DNA of 64,000 nt from Acholoe squamosa (GCA_949317995.1 OX439046.1:36616002-36680001); one strand, 5' to 3'. Shown: positions 23,101-45,736, numbered from the stretch's first letter. Translations and numbers: made by a program. Notes: generated by a model from the letters alone, not told the origin.

Positions 23101-24007
23101 TACTCCTAGCTGCCTCATACGCCCGTGCCATCTTCTCCTGGACCTCAGCCACGTATCCAGCCTTATTCTTCGGGGGTGGGTCCAATGGGTAGATCAGATG
23201 CAGGGGGACGGTTGTTTCCCTTCTCAACATCATCATGTTAGGCGATACTCCGGTGGAGCTATGCACCGATGACCTATAGGCGGCCATCACAAAGGGGAGC
23301 TGCAGGTCCCAATCCTGCTGGTCGGTGGCCACCACCGTAGCCAGTAGTGCCTCAATGGTCCGGTTAGCTCTTTCCACCATTCCATCACTTTGAGGCCTAA
23401 AAGCGCAAGTCCTTGTTTGTTTGACCCCCAGCAAGGCTACTATCTCCTTGAACAACCCCGACTGGAAATTCTTGCCCTGATCGGTGTGAATCTCCACCGG
23501 CGCCCCTAGCCGACATATGAGCTCCTCCACCAACTTCCTTGCCACGGTGGGCGCTTCCTGATTGGGAATGGCATAGGCCTCCGTCCACTTAGTGAAATAG
23601 TCGGCCGCTACCAGGATGTGTTGATTACCCCGTGAGGTCGGGGGCAGAGGTCCCATCACATCCAGGGCTACCTTTTGGAGTGGTAGACCAGCCCCAACAT
23701 GTCCCATTGGAGCTTGGTGGGGGGCGGGGGCTGCCTTCCGCCGCAGGCACGGCTCACACTGCTCGCACCACCGGGTGACATCCCTCCGGAATTCAGGCCA
23801 GTAATATCCTCCCTGTACCCGCCTGATGGTCTTGTTACGCCCTAGGTGTCCGGCCAGTGGTTCTCCGTGTACCTCCTGCAGCACATCCTTCCTTTTAGGC
23901 TTGGGAACTGCTATCTGGAAGTGGGCCGACTCCGCCTCCCCTATCCACCACCTCCCCAACACGCCCTTGTGTATTGTCAGCCTCTCTCTCTGGGCATACC
24001 AGGCCTT
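20047..24007 (-). repeat. Tandem duplication inside the Gypsy element, copy B
   Basis: Second unit of the 3,961-bp tandem block. It is contiguous with RNase H and gag on the 5' side of the element, so it is the copy in native context for the start of integrase. The other copy is native for the downstream ORF. Confidence 0.93.
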
Positions 24008-24802
24008 CTTCTCATAGCTCAAGTCCCGTCTTACCGCTTCAGTGGGGACCTCTCCTCCTTCCACCCACCCCCGTACCTCCCTGAGAAGGGGGTCATCATC
24101 CTGCAGCTTTTCCCATGCCGCCCCCACCGGAGGATCCGGCCCCTCCGCGGGGGATTGGTTCCCTCCTTCTAGCACTTGACTCTGAGCTCTTGTGAAGACA
24201 CGACACCACCGCCTGTCTTCTTCAGGGTCTCTGCCGCATTGTTTACAGGGTGTCCTGGATAGGCCATCCGCATTACGATGGGCCTTTCCTGGTCGGTGTT
24301 GTATCACTATGTCATAAGTACCTATGATCTGAAGCCACCGCGCCAGCTGGCCCTCTGGTTCTTTGAACTCCAATAGCCACCGAAGGGATGCATGGTCGGT
24401 GCGCACTACCACCGGCCGACCCACTAAATAGTGTCTGAATTTCCGGAGGCCAAAAACGATGGCTAACAACTCCCGCCGCGTAACACAATAGTTTCTCTCA
24501 GGTTTGCTAAGGGTGCGACTGCCATAAGCCAATACTCTCTCTTCCCCATCCTGTTCTTGTGCCAGCACCGTGCCCAACCCCGTATCACTGGGAGCTTCTA
24601 TCAATTTCTGCTTCAGTATCTCGAAGGCATTTTCACACTCCGGCGTCCACTTGAAAGGCCGCCCCTTTTCCGCCAGAGAACTGAGGGGTTTAGCCTTAGT
24701 TGAGAAGTCGGGGATGAAGGCTCTATAATACCCCGCCAGACCGAGAAAACTCCTCACTTCTGTGATATTCTGTGGTGGGGGCCACCCCTGAACAGCCTCC
24801 AC
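20513..24802 (-). CDS. pol: Gypsy pol remnant: RT end, RNase H, integrase and long zinc-finger extension
   Basis: 1,429 codons from the first ATG. The coding frame continues upstream to about 24895 through the end of RT (KPSKCQLARRRILFLGH). RNase H occupies about 55-180, with E111, D136 (RTDHAS) and D179 present, but the segment with the first catalytic Asp is missing between EAP and SDTGLG (70-73). Integrase: HHCC-type zinc site (H312, H319, C346/C349), DD35E core D381 (ALDVMG), D441 (HTDQGKN), E477 (DGMVERAN), and GPY/F-like YWTGPW at 613. Residues about 650-1429 form an extension unusual for Gypsy: acidic Trp-rich part (WWKWWW at 715), Pro-rich part, Arg/Ser-rich basic part (960-1030), then two C2H2 fingers (C1140, C1143, H1161, H1165; C1174, C1179, H1194, H1199). 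Confidence 0.85.
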   Translation of the reverse strand: MEAVQGWPPPQNITEVRSFLGLAGYYRAFIPDFSTKAKPLSSLAEKGRPFKWTPECENAFEILKQKLIEAPSDTGLGTVLAQEQDGEERVLAYGSRTLSKPERNYCVTRRELLAIVFGLRKFRHYLVGRPVVVRTDHASLRWLLEFKEPEGQLARWLQIIGTYDIVIQHRPGKAHRNADGLSRTPCKQCGRDPEEDRRWCRVFTRAQSQVLEGGNQSPAEGPDPPVGAAWEKLQDDDPLLREVRGWVEGGEVPTEAVRRDLSYEKKAWYAQRERLTIHKGVLGRWWIGEAESAHFQIAVPKPKRKDVLQEVHGEPLAGHLGRNKTIRRVQGGYYWPEFRRDVTRWCEQCEPCLRRKAAPAPHQAPMGHVGAGLPLQKVALDVMGPLPPTSRGNQHILVAADYFTKWTEAYAIPNQEAPTVARKLVEELICRLGAPVEIHTDQGKNFQSGLFKEIVALLGVKQTRTCAFRPQSDGMVERANRTIEALLATVVATDQQDWDLQLPFVMAAYRSSVHSSTGVSPNMMMLRRETTVPLHLIYPLDPPPKNKAGYVAEVQEKMARAYEAARSNIGRSVARQRRNYDARAEEGHLPTGSQVFYYHPLKKRGLSPKLQCYWTGPWTVQERIGDAVYKIKRGRVTKVVHFDSIKEVCLPEEEDLGDECTEIDPAEEEVANPDQGAGDGSRGAKAIRAIIRDPNPGPRDQAYLPVKMAEGGDSWWKWWWEEETRVRAEAAMAHWRGEPPDDEPPLDEEYLSPLEEETEETRERNEFKRAEWARRRKDPERCRILAKHAERWRVYEMLEEAEHDNERNEERESRLIAPGRLPWRPKTPPKAEETPKVAPTCLHLVQAGVTAPPGAFSPTTPPSSGDGPKTPPKTSSAPPAGVIAPPKPVLLRNQNASDVNEEGDDHYLKITVTFPIEMAEDRRVVMRKVEESCRNGVTGDTQAGREEGKKGPRERVKKDGVHREGRRRERGGRSPPKSSSSRSHSRPRHGGRENDRNKHRQRPTEETVHRKVNNKPYRKKDRAKDSWSRTHSHVHYPPERSEEGAERTFSRSGDGLMTGETPVAQACGEGSWLLIGQDNSRGRGVAGPGMYKGRTHSRDSAISTIDWKQLELGNMPKTHEDEKSVPMVWVGGVQIPKHRCEICREEGKPYAFGRSDALKRHQRKHEAVQEGYECPSTGCEYQVAKDYKNDLVRHVERQHPDIKGWVPPKETKQLRLASEGEAGAVPAQTPGTSTSAKPKSKGKPRKVKVHTSKGGAGKAEEPAESAAASTSKTEAVVPSSQTPGSASIISSLVSPGISIGDKEMEEVAAAAKYLEELVGLKTPPNQELPAQGVATRSSTGKGRKRVSEEAVEEPPDKKVRRSPGKEGAVRRVTEMITDPVTGKYQLEPEEEGKVLFVLKLLMDRYSREGETLTKTLTRLQKELPVGTGR

Positions 24803-24891
24803 CTTGCCTGGGTCGGTCCCTACCCCGGCCTCACTGATCTGGTGCCCCAGAAACAGTATCCTCCGGCGGGCCAGTTGGCATTTGGAGGGTT

Positions 24892-25662
24892 TTATCCGTT
24901 CAACAGCTTCCGAGCGGCCCCCGCCAAACTCAGCCCTAGGAACATGCCGGCCTCAGCCTCGTCCCATCCATTCACCTTCACACACAGGTCGAAGTGGTTG
25001 AGGTAATGGCCTAGATCCCCCGTCCCGTCGTATTTTGTGGGTTTAACCACCGGTTTTCCTTTTGCACTCACTTCGCCGTCAGCTCCGCCAGATAGGGACG
25101 GCAAAGCAGGTAACCGGGTTTCATCCACTGATGGCTGCTCTCCCCCGGTCACCTCTTTTTTTACAATCATCCCCTCTCCCTTGTTGTCAGGGCCCTCCGT
25201 CCCTCTTCCTTCCTCCCGTCCCTCCGCTGCCGGTTTTATCTTCCTATGCTTTGAGAGAGTCTCTAGGAGCTGGTCCCACTCCTCCTCCGTCCAATCCTCT
25301 GACCCTTCCTCCAATCTCCTCCGAGTCATGCTTGAAGTATTTTCCGTCTTGACTCTGGGTTGGCGCCTCCCCCGGCTTGGCCTCCGGGGTATCTCCCTCT
25401 CCACCTCCTCCTTCTCCCATGGCCATCTGAAGTCGTTTACGGGACTTGCACGCCCTCCTCCCACCTCTACCTGGTTGCCTTCCCCCGTCCAATTCCGATC
25501 CATAGGCTCCTCCTGCCTTTCGGGGTATGGTTCCCCAGGTCTGCTTTCTGTGGGTCTTCTGATTGTCACCTCCTCGTCCACTACTTCCAAGAGGGTCCCC
25601 CGACCAACTCCTTCTCCTTCCAATTTCAATGAGTCTGTTTCCGTTATCCTTGCCTCCGCCAT
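24892..25662 (-). pseudogene. gag: Gypsy gag, truncated by deletion
   Basis: 256 codons starting MAEARITETD, the first ATG inside the 5' LTR and primer site. The N-terminal 190 residues are charged and low in complexity. A capsid-like start follows (KPTKYDGTGDLGHYLNHFD, then FLGLSLAGAARKLL). The frame stops at once at the point where the sequence jumps to the C-terminal end of reverse transcriptase in another frame. Hence the rest of capsid, nucleocapsid, protease and the catalytic part of RT are deleted. The element therefore depends on proteins from other copies, if it moves at all. Confidence 0.75.
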
Positions 25663-25692
25663 CTCTAGTCCCGCGTGGATCCGTTGAAAACA

Positions 25693-25704
25693 CCGCTGTC
25701 ACCA
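25693..25704 (-). other. Putative primer binding site of the Gypsy element
   Basis: On the minus strand TGGTGACAGCGG lies one base after the 5' LTR end. The TGG start complements a tRNA CCA end. I do not assign the tRNA. Confidence 0.65.
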
Positions 25705-25705
25705 A

Positions 25706-26104
25706 TGTAGCGTACTTCAAGCTCCTCCGGATAAGAGAATGACGACCAGTAACACGGACAAGTATAATTAACGTGAATTCTTTATTGCCTGGCTTGCTCT
25801 GCCACACCAGCTAAGTATATCTCTATAATATCTATATGCCGCTGCTCCTCCTCTCTGGAGCAAGTGCCGGTGCGTCCTATAGCCACCCCAAACCCAGACT
25901 GCCTTTCCGGTGGGACACCTCCAGTATTTATACACTTGCAAGTCCACCGGCGCTGGTGTATGTACAACATACACCGCCGCCGAAGACGCTACTCCGAATA
26001 ACACAACTTTACACAATGCTGATGTGACTCCGCCTCCGCCGGCTTCCCCCGCCCCCATGCCAGGATGGTTTCGGGATCCACCGACGTCGGCTCGGTCTAC
26101 GCCA

Positions 26105-26108
<4 letters not shown>
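25706..26108 (-). repeat. 5' LTR of the Gypsy element
   Basis: 403 bp, starting on + TGTAGCGTACTTCAAGCTCC and ending CTACGCCACACT, then directly followed by (TA)n. About 99% identical to the 3' LTR, so insertion is fairly recent. Confidence 0.93.

Positions 26109-26150
<42 letters not shown>
26109..26150. repeat. (TA)n microsatellite at the Gypsy insertion site
   Basis: About 42 bp of alternating TA. A related TA-rich run (13877-13905) flanks the other LTR, so the element probably inserted into a TA repeat. Confidence 0.9.
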
Positions 26151-26339
26151 TCATGTCGGAAGGAATAAGCCCAACAAAGCCCCAGCCATAGCAGTTTACC
26201 CTTGTCGATGCAGCTTCAGTGCAGGCAACCTAGACACTGGGACTATAGCATAGTATAGGGACTCAGCTATTCTTTGGGCATAAGATAAGGTGTATATTAT
26301 AGATATATTAACATCCCTTTGATGTTGTTTTAAAAGAAA

Positions 26340-26525
26340 TGGTACTTATGATGCCTTCACACCCACTCACACTTCTGAGGAGTGTGAACACATCTAAGAG
26401 AAATGCTCACTTTGATGCCTTCACACCCTCTCACACTTCGGTGGGGTGTAAAACACATCTAAGGGAAATGCTACCTTTGAAGCCTCCTGTGCTTCTCACA
26501 CTCATGAGCAGGTGTGACTAGATGA
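26340..26525. repeat. Three diverged tandem units with CACACTTC..GGTGTG hairpins
   Basis: The words GATGCCTTCACACC, TCACACTT and GTGAACACATCTAAG/GTAAAACACATCTAAG recur about every 68-75 bp, followed by AGAAATGCT. The third unit is more diverged. Confidence 0.65.
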
Positions 26526-28074
26526 GTTGTGAACTGAGGTTGGATTTGTGGTTGACAAAGACATTTATTAGTCCAGACCCTAATGAAGAAGTTATCTACA
26601 ATGTACCTTTCCCTGGTAATCCGCACTTCGACTCGCCCTATTTCAACTAGATTGACCTATTTATGGATTGACCTTATTTTACTAGGTCAAAGGTCAATAC
26701 ACACAAACTTGATTACCCTATATATAAAAACACATTATTTTGTCGCTGGTCCCTATCCCATTGAAATAAGCTTGAGTGCTTGCTGGGAACAGATAAACCA
26801 AAAGAGGCTAGGTAAAAGTAAGTACATTTTTCAAAATTAACTTGATTTTTCTTTTGAAAAGTATAACAAATAATGTTTTCATTTCCTCATATTTCGTTTC
26901 AACTTTTCTCATTGTATTTTCGAGTAATTCCTGGAATTCGGCTGCAATTAAGATAAAACTATCATTTTCAATCATAGTCTCATAAGAATGTGCATGACAA
27001 CTGGAGAAAAATTCTTTTTATGAATCCGCCATTGCTTTGTGATTCAACAGGTCATTGAAATAAGCATTCCCCATATAATTCTTGGTCAAATGCTGTATTG
27101 TATTGTGGCAATTTGTTTTAACTTTCACTCCTGAGGATTTTAAGCTGAAATTATTTGAATTGGTTGAGATATCTCCCCCTAAATTTCTGAAGTGGGATCT
27201 TCCGAGAGAATCTGCTGGGAGAGTGTGTTGTTGTCTTTATTTTCTGACGCAACATCACATCACTAGGCAACGTCACTAAGGAGTGGTGGTGCCATAGGAA
27301 CAAGCTACAGTTTGCACTGTTCGTTTCCACCCTTCCCCCTAGGAATAGGCCTACCCCTGTATAAGTAGGCCTATGTCCATGACATGGCTGCTACCCCCCC
27401 CCTCCCCCTAGTGCCGAAGGCACTAGTAGGTATCAAAATATGTACCTCTTGCTGTTGGTGCTTCATGCAAAAATTCAGTGTTATATATGCAATTCCTATG
27501 GATTGCGAGAAAACAATGTCATTAGTTAGGTCATGCATGGATTAATCAGGTCAAAGGTCAAATTTAAGGTCAAGATATATAACAATTCTGATAAATGAGA
27601 ATACATTAGGGAGCATACAGATTCTTATCTCAACAGGTCCATTGTGTTCAGGTACTTAGCTATGTTTTGGCTTTGTAGCCTGACCTTGAAGGTCAAAGGT
27701 CAATTATAGGTTCATGGAGGTTGACCTTAATATCATACATCATCATTTATCAGTAGTATAAATGTTAATTCTGATGGCAAGTACACAAATTATGAGAAAC
27801 CTCTGGTAGTTATCATAGTTTGAACAAATTGACCTAGTTAATTAGGTTAAAGGTCAATCATCAGTAGGTCACAGGTCAAATGGGCATGGAGGAACAAGGG
27901 CACGATATCTGAATAATATATACTGAAATTTTCATGCAAAAATATGAATTATTGACTGAGTTATGTTAAAGAAAACTCTTTCCTCTGTCTATTCTGGCCC
28001 TATCTGGATTCCATTTTGATAACAGTCCTCTTATCATCTTAACCATTACATTAATTAAAGGATGGAATAACATG
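26526..28074. other. Intergenic, with four AGGTCA-N-AGGTCA direct repeats
   Basis: No gene recognised. Perfect DR1 arrangements of the nuclear-receptor half-site occur at 26684-26696, 27548-27560, 27690-27702 and 27866-27878, and a near match (AGGTTAAAGGTCA) at 27844-27856. DR1 sites are classic targets of RXR, HNF4 and COUP-TF receptors, but these may also belong to a dispersed repeat. Confidence 0.55.
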
Positions 28075-29160
28075 TTCTTCATGTGCAAAAGATTGTCAGC
28101 CCTGCCTTATAGAATGTTACGATAAAGCATGGGTAAAAGGCCCACAGCCTTTGGGGTAAATGGCCCACATGCACATAAAAGAGCATCATAATTTGAATAA
28201 ATGCTCAATTCAAATTCTTATCATAAGAAAATATAATAAAGATAATCTTTATAAGCTGCAACTAAGATTTGGACATCGTAACTAACTTAAAGTAACACTT
28301 TAGAAATTTCATATTGAAGTTCAAGAAATGACAGGGTAGGATAAGCTGAAATACCCTAATAACATGTAAATTAGCTAGTTCTAAGAAAATAATTCCTAAT
28401 TGATGCATATTTTCCACAATAATCAAGGGATGGAACAAGGTATACCGTAATCTCCCGCGTATAAGGCGCAGCCCGCGTATAAGGCGCACCCAGAGTTTGT
28501 AAATATTACCAAAAAAATCAAAAATTCATATCTTTTGTTCTACTGAATGGATTTTAAAAATTCAAAAAGTTATGTGTACCTAGGGTCCCCCAGACCCCTC
28601 TGGCCTACATTATGTCTTATTAGGAATTAGGGGAAGTGTAACATATCAAAAGAAAGATCTTGGTATCCCCCTTGTGGATTTGAGGATAACTAAAACCCCT
28701 CGTATAAGACGCGCCTTATACGCGGGAGATTACGGTAGTAATTGTGGAATAGGTTGTCAGCCTAGCCTCATGGAATATTCCATTTCAACATTTGACAAAA
28801 AGGGGGGCATTTTACCCCGGACTTTGAAAGGCTGGGATAAAAGGCCCACACCGATGGGCCAAAATGCCCATGAATCCGATGCTAAGATAATGTTCACGTA
28901 AAAAGCCCATGTAGCTGTTGGAATAAAAGGGAAGGTGAATAAAATGTATCTTTATGGCCTACTCTTAACATTTTTACCTTATAGCACCTTATTTGACTAT
29001 TTCTCTTCCAATCATAATGAAAACCTACAAAAGAGGTCTCCTTGAAGTAATCTTTACTTCCAAGTGTTAAATGGGTGTATACAACCACTACCTTAGACAT
29101 GAGGGCTAAAGGGCCTTTTACCCCAAAGGGCATCTTACCCCTTCCTACCCTACAGGACAG
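28075..29160. mobile_element. Candidate inverted-repeat element rich in GGGTAAAAGGCCC
   Basis: Left side (about 28131-28170) has GGGTAAAAGGCCC and CCTTTGGGGTAAATGGCCC. The right side (29105-29150) has GGGCCTTTTACCCCAAAGGGC and a CTTACCCC end in opposite sense. Related words occur in the middle (28800-28910). Ends are not exactly defined, and a younger MITE (28443-28737) sits inside. Confidence 0.4.
28443..28737. mobile_element. MITE of the GCGCCTTATA family, intact ends
   Basis: 295 bp with perfect inverted ends of about 27 bp: TACCGTAATCTCCCGCGTAT on the left and ATACGCGGGAGATTACGGTA on the right, with TA at both borders. The word AAGGCGCA is repeated just inside. Non-coding. The same family is seen at 7224-7460 and, decayed, near 40250-40344. 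Confidence 0.9.
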
Positions 29161-29719
29161 GGCCCATAATCAAATGTTTCAAATAATAAAAAAAAATTAT
29201 GCAAGTCCCTAGCATAGGCCTATAATATAAGCCGTAGCCCCCCCCCCCCACACACACACCCCTTTTCTGGCAGGGTACGTAGGGGTTGCAGTACACCAAT
29301 TGACGGGAGGTGGCAGCAGGAGACACTTTTTAGCTCCGCACTGAAGGGTGTTGTACAAAGATTATTGGTCTAAAATCTGACAGTGGGTAGTCAAACCAGG
29401 CATCAAATTAATCCTTAGGGTGTATTAATTAATCCATTTGAGTGTTATTCAGGCTGATATTTGATGGTAAGTTGAGGGGGGTGCACTCTATTTAATTAGA
29501 GAATTTATTGTAATCATTCACTGCAAAACCCCCAAATTTGGGTATGTCCGCACTCTACGGCCGATAGCGGAATAGTTAATTACATTGTACCACATCTCAT
29601 GGCCCTAAATTAATGGGAAAAATCTGTGCCTACAAGAAAATAATAGTGGCTAAGCCCAGAAATGTGCATGAACATTTTATTTTTGCCAATATGCTATGTA
29701 GGCCAACAGTAGAAAAATA
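29161..29719. other. Intergenic stretch upstream of PIN1
   Basis: Contains a poly-C/CA run near 29240-29262. Nothing else was recognised. Confidence 0.45.
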
Positions 29720-29884
29720 ATTAGTGTTTTGCCGCCTAGGGCGTTCAGCCAGTCTTGCCGGGGTTGTGTGCGAGGGCGCGTCATTTTTCTACCTCCTTTC
29801 GAAGAGTTCCACATACTGCCGCATTGCTCAGGTCGATTCCGTTTCGTACGTCACGAGTCCGTCTTTTCTTTGTTCTGTGGATCA
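29720..29884 (+). promoter_or_regulatory. Probable PIN1 promoter / 5' UTR
   Basis: A locally GC- and CpG-richer stretch just before the PIN1 start codon, with no TATA box and a CRE-like TACGTCAC at 29848-29855. This fits a housekeeping-type promoter. The transcription start cannot be placed by eye. Confidence 0.4.
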
Positions 29885-42616
<12,732 letters not shown>

Positions 42617-43073
42617 GAATGATTGTGGTATTTGAAAGAAAGGGATGAACAGTTATGATGTAATTATGAATGCGTTATATCAGTATTTCAAAAGAGGAAA
42701 TATAGTCTATTACTTTGTGTAAGTGCTAATACCTTTTATGATGTGTCAAGTAAATCAGTCTTGTGCTTAAAGTAGTTTCTTTCATTCTAAACTATTCGAC
42801 GAAAAAATATTTTCCATCATACTGCCACAGAAAGATATGTGCTCTGTATATTCATATGGAACAAGTTTATGTAATATATAGGCTACAGTATAGAAAATAT
42901 CCACAGATCATGGCAATTTGATATGTACACGTACTTTAATATATTACTAAATCCATTTCCTTAGTCATCACATACAAGATGAAGTAAGCTTGCTATATCT
43001 TTTTTCATTGTAGTTTATTTTGCATGTAAGAGAATGGGAATAAGAGATGAGTGAAGTATGATAATTGTGATCA

Positions 43074-43079
43074 AATAAA
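43074..43079 (+). terminator. Candidate polyadenylation signal of PIN1
   Basis: AATAAA 458 bp after the PIN1 stop in an AT-rich 3' region. Confidence 0.45.
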
Positions 43080-45368
43080 TATGGATCCACTTTACAGTAT
43101 CTTTATTTTGGCTATCACGGTATCAATCACTATAAGGAAATTCGAACATTAAGATATCACTTAAGCATGTTTAATTGTTCAAGATGGCAGGCAAACTGTA
43201 AGAATGAAAAAAAAACTTGATAATGATGCATTGACTTTGTATATCATCGGTCATAACCGATAGGATTTCGATTTTAAAATATACATGATTTCTGAGAGAG
43301 ACCAAGAATGTCGAGTTATTCATACATTGCAACCTGGCAACCTAATGGCAACTACCTTGAATTCCTGGCACCAAAATGTCTTTCTTTTCCAAATAGTCCA
43401 TTTCTGGTACTTGTCAACATGGGGAACAAAATTATGGTTCATGAGCAAAGATCAAGTTTAAGATTGATCACACGTAAGAAGTGTATGGTGATAGTTGTAA
43501 TGAAAACGGACCGTGGTGGACCTGTAGTGAACACTAAGGTCCATTGTTAACGCGAAAAAACCATGTGTCCCCTCATTTATAGTCATTTTGGTGGTGCGAA
43601 TAAGTTTTAAAAAAGATCGGAATTTTATATATAAGAGGCAGAATTACTTAATGAATTTGTAGTGCCATTAAAGGAGCAGATGTAGGGATCTTGCAGGAAA
43701 AGGAATCTCATTACCAACTTTTGTAAATTTTGAGTAATTGTCTATGGTTGGCAGCCATAAGACGCTTTTTGCCTTCAATGGTGAAGGTATATGATGTTGA
43801 TCCATGTATCAACTTTCCCGCCGGGTGCTCACGATGGTGGGCGCGGTCCAGCCATGTAAATAGTGTCTCCTTTTGTACATAAAATTGGTATTTATTTTCG
43901 CCTTTTTTGGTAATGTGGTGCGAATAGAGCAGTTTTGGTGGGAGTTCTGCGAATAGTGGCTTGGTGGCGCCAAAAACCTAGGTGAGGGAGTGCTGATGTC
44001 AGACCACAAGCTAGACTTGCTCAAGGTTATTGATTTATTTCTTTTCGAGTTATGAGCAATGCACATTGCTGCCATATATTTTAGGAATCATGCGGGGTAT
44101 GTCTTCTCAGAATTCTTTCATGCAATGTCTGACACTGTGAATGAGATTTTAAGTCCCTGAAGTGTTTACATTATGTTATGATGAAAGATTGATTACATAT
44201 CTATACCAACGTTTATATATTCAACAATACCATACGATATTAGACATTGAATTTGATGTATCAAATTTGAAAGGGGTAACCGCTTTTGTCGGAAAAGGTA
44301 CGGTAAACGAGGCAAGCGCCTATGACCCTACCTTTGTGACCTCTTACCTACTAGCCCTTGGCTGCGTTTCTTATGATTACCACTTTTCAATTGCTATTTT
44401 GGTCTCTAGCAGATCACATGCATCCCCGAAAATGCTATTAGGCCCCATAAAGACACGTACTATAGTAGGTTCACACATCAATCACAAGTATCAGCAGTCC
44501 CTTTTAGAGAAATGGCACTGTAGGAAAGCTGAAAGTCCTTGTGATCTTTGCAATAAACACCTGGTAGTTGGAAGGATGTGAAGTGTGTGATCAGGAAGTA
44601 TGCAGAGATGCCACTTTTCCTCTGAGTATGACACGGGATGGGTAGACATGGGATGTGATGGATGGGTGGGACTAGTGGGGACCCCATTGTATACATGAGG
44701 AAAAACTAAAGCCTATGCTCTGTACCCTTGCCTCGTTTTCTTTCAGTTTCTCCAAGACATACAGTCCCATGAGGCCCTACGTGCCTTAGGACTTTAAACA
44801 AATCAATCAATCTCCAAGACATATTTTCAGCTCTACTGTCTTAAACTTTGAACGCTTTCTTGTCCTGGAGTAGTTTCGCCGTTTTGAAGTGTGTCCATTC
44901 TATGCTATAACGACCAGGCCAGCTTCCTATAGTCAATAGAGGCATTTTTTATGACCGGGGTTATAAATCTCCTCACTAGGCCCATAGCTCATGTAGGCCC
45001 TATCTCATTCTTTATTTCGACCCGGAGCTCCTGCAAGTTGGGTTCAGACCAATAGTTTAAATAGGGGATGCTTTGGTCAGACCGATAGCTCATGTAGCCA
45101 ATGTGTCTAGACCTCAAGTGAGCTTCATGGCCTCAGTTATAGCGGAATATACATTGTTCTATCATAGTCGGCAGTGCAGTTCCCATAAGAAACAGTGGAC
45201 CAACGTTCATGGTGTTGGTCATAGGACCAATGCACTGTGATGACGTCACTCCCTCACTCTCCCAGCAGATACTTTAATTCAACTACATGATATAGCTATT
45301 GAATGGGGAATTCAAGAACATCTGTAGGTTTGTTATATTCAGATAATGTGAGACAATGATAGAACCGT
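43080..45368. other. Intergenic stretch downstream of PIN1
   Basis: Nothing firm. A 139-codon + frame at 44162-44581 shows no domain and no conserved motif. An AAATCAATCAATC tail near 44800 may be the 3' end of a SINE. Confidence 0.45.
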
Positions 45369-45485
45369 GTTTACATATGGGGTTGGAGTGTTGGTCCCCT
45401 TACCAACCCACAAGGCCAAGGCCGCTTCGCAGCCTTGGCCTTGTGGGTTGGTCAGGGGACCAACACTCCAACCCCATGTGTAAAC
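45369..45485. repeat. Near-perfect long hairpin (54-bp arms, 9-base loop)
   Basis: The left arm begins GTTTACATATGGGGTTGGAG and the right arm ends with its inverse. Base by base, I find 52 of 54 pairs matched and a 9-base loop (CGCTTCGCA) between AAGGCCAAGGC and GCCTTGGCCTT. It is isolated, with no obvious target duplication. It could be a tiny MITE or the template for a hairpin RNA. Confidence 0.9.
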
Positions 45486-45736
45486 AGGTAGGCCAAAAAG
45501 ATAACCTTCGTGATTTTCCCAGATCCAATAAGAAAGTTTTATAGCTTATATGGGGGTGGAGGTTGACTTTTTTGGAAATTTTGAGGTGATCAAGTACAAA
45601 TCGAGCCACTGCAACATTGATCTCTTTTCCTACAAATTGGTCAAAATGAAATCACATCCCTGAGAGGGTGTTGGTCCAAAAATATATATAGGGCCCCCTA
45701 TCTCAGGCAGGTGTAGGATATAAGGCCTAGTATCCC

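Larger units (their letters stand above)
13906..26108 (-). mobile_element. Ty3/Gypsy LTR retrotransposon, internally deleted and duplicated
   Basis: A 12.2-kb element read on the minus strand: 5' LTR (25706-26108), primer site, gag remnant, end of RT, RNase H, integrase with a long C-terminal extension, a second overlapping ORF, polypurine tract and 3' LTR (13906-14303). The gene order RT-RNaseH-IN and the GPY/F-like module after the integrase core identify Ty3/Gypsy. Both ends sit in (TA)n DNA, so the target duplication is probably ATAT-like and cannot be delimited. The LTRs differ by about four substitutions and a 5-bp indel. Protease and most of RT are missing, so the copy cannot move on its own. 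A 3,961-bp interior block is present twice in tandem. Confidence 0.93.

Noticed and set aside
25244..25807. 187-codon minus ORF overlapping gag
   Set aside because: Runs in another frame through the gag leader and into the LTR. Arg/Gly-rich composition is an artefact of the gag codons.
44162..44581. 139-codon + ORF
   Set aside because: No recognisable motif, no neighbouring exon signals, ordinary AT-rich composition.
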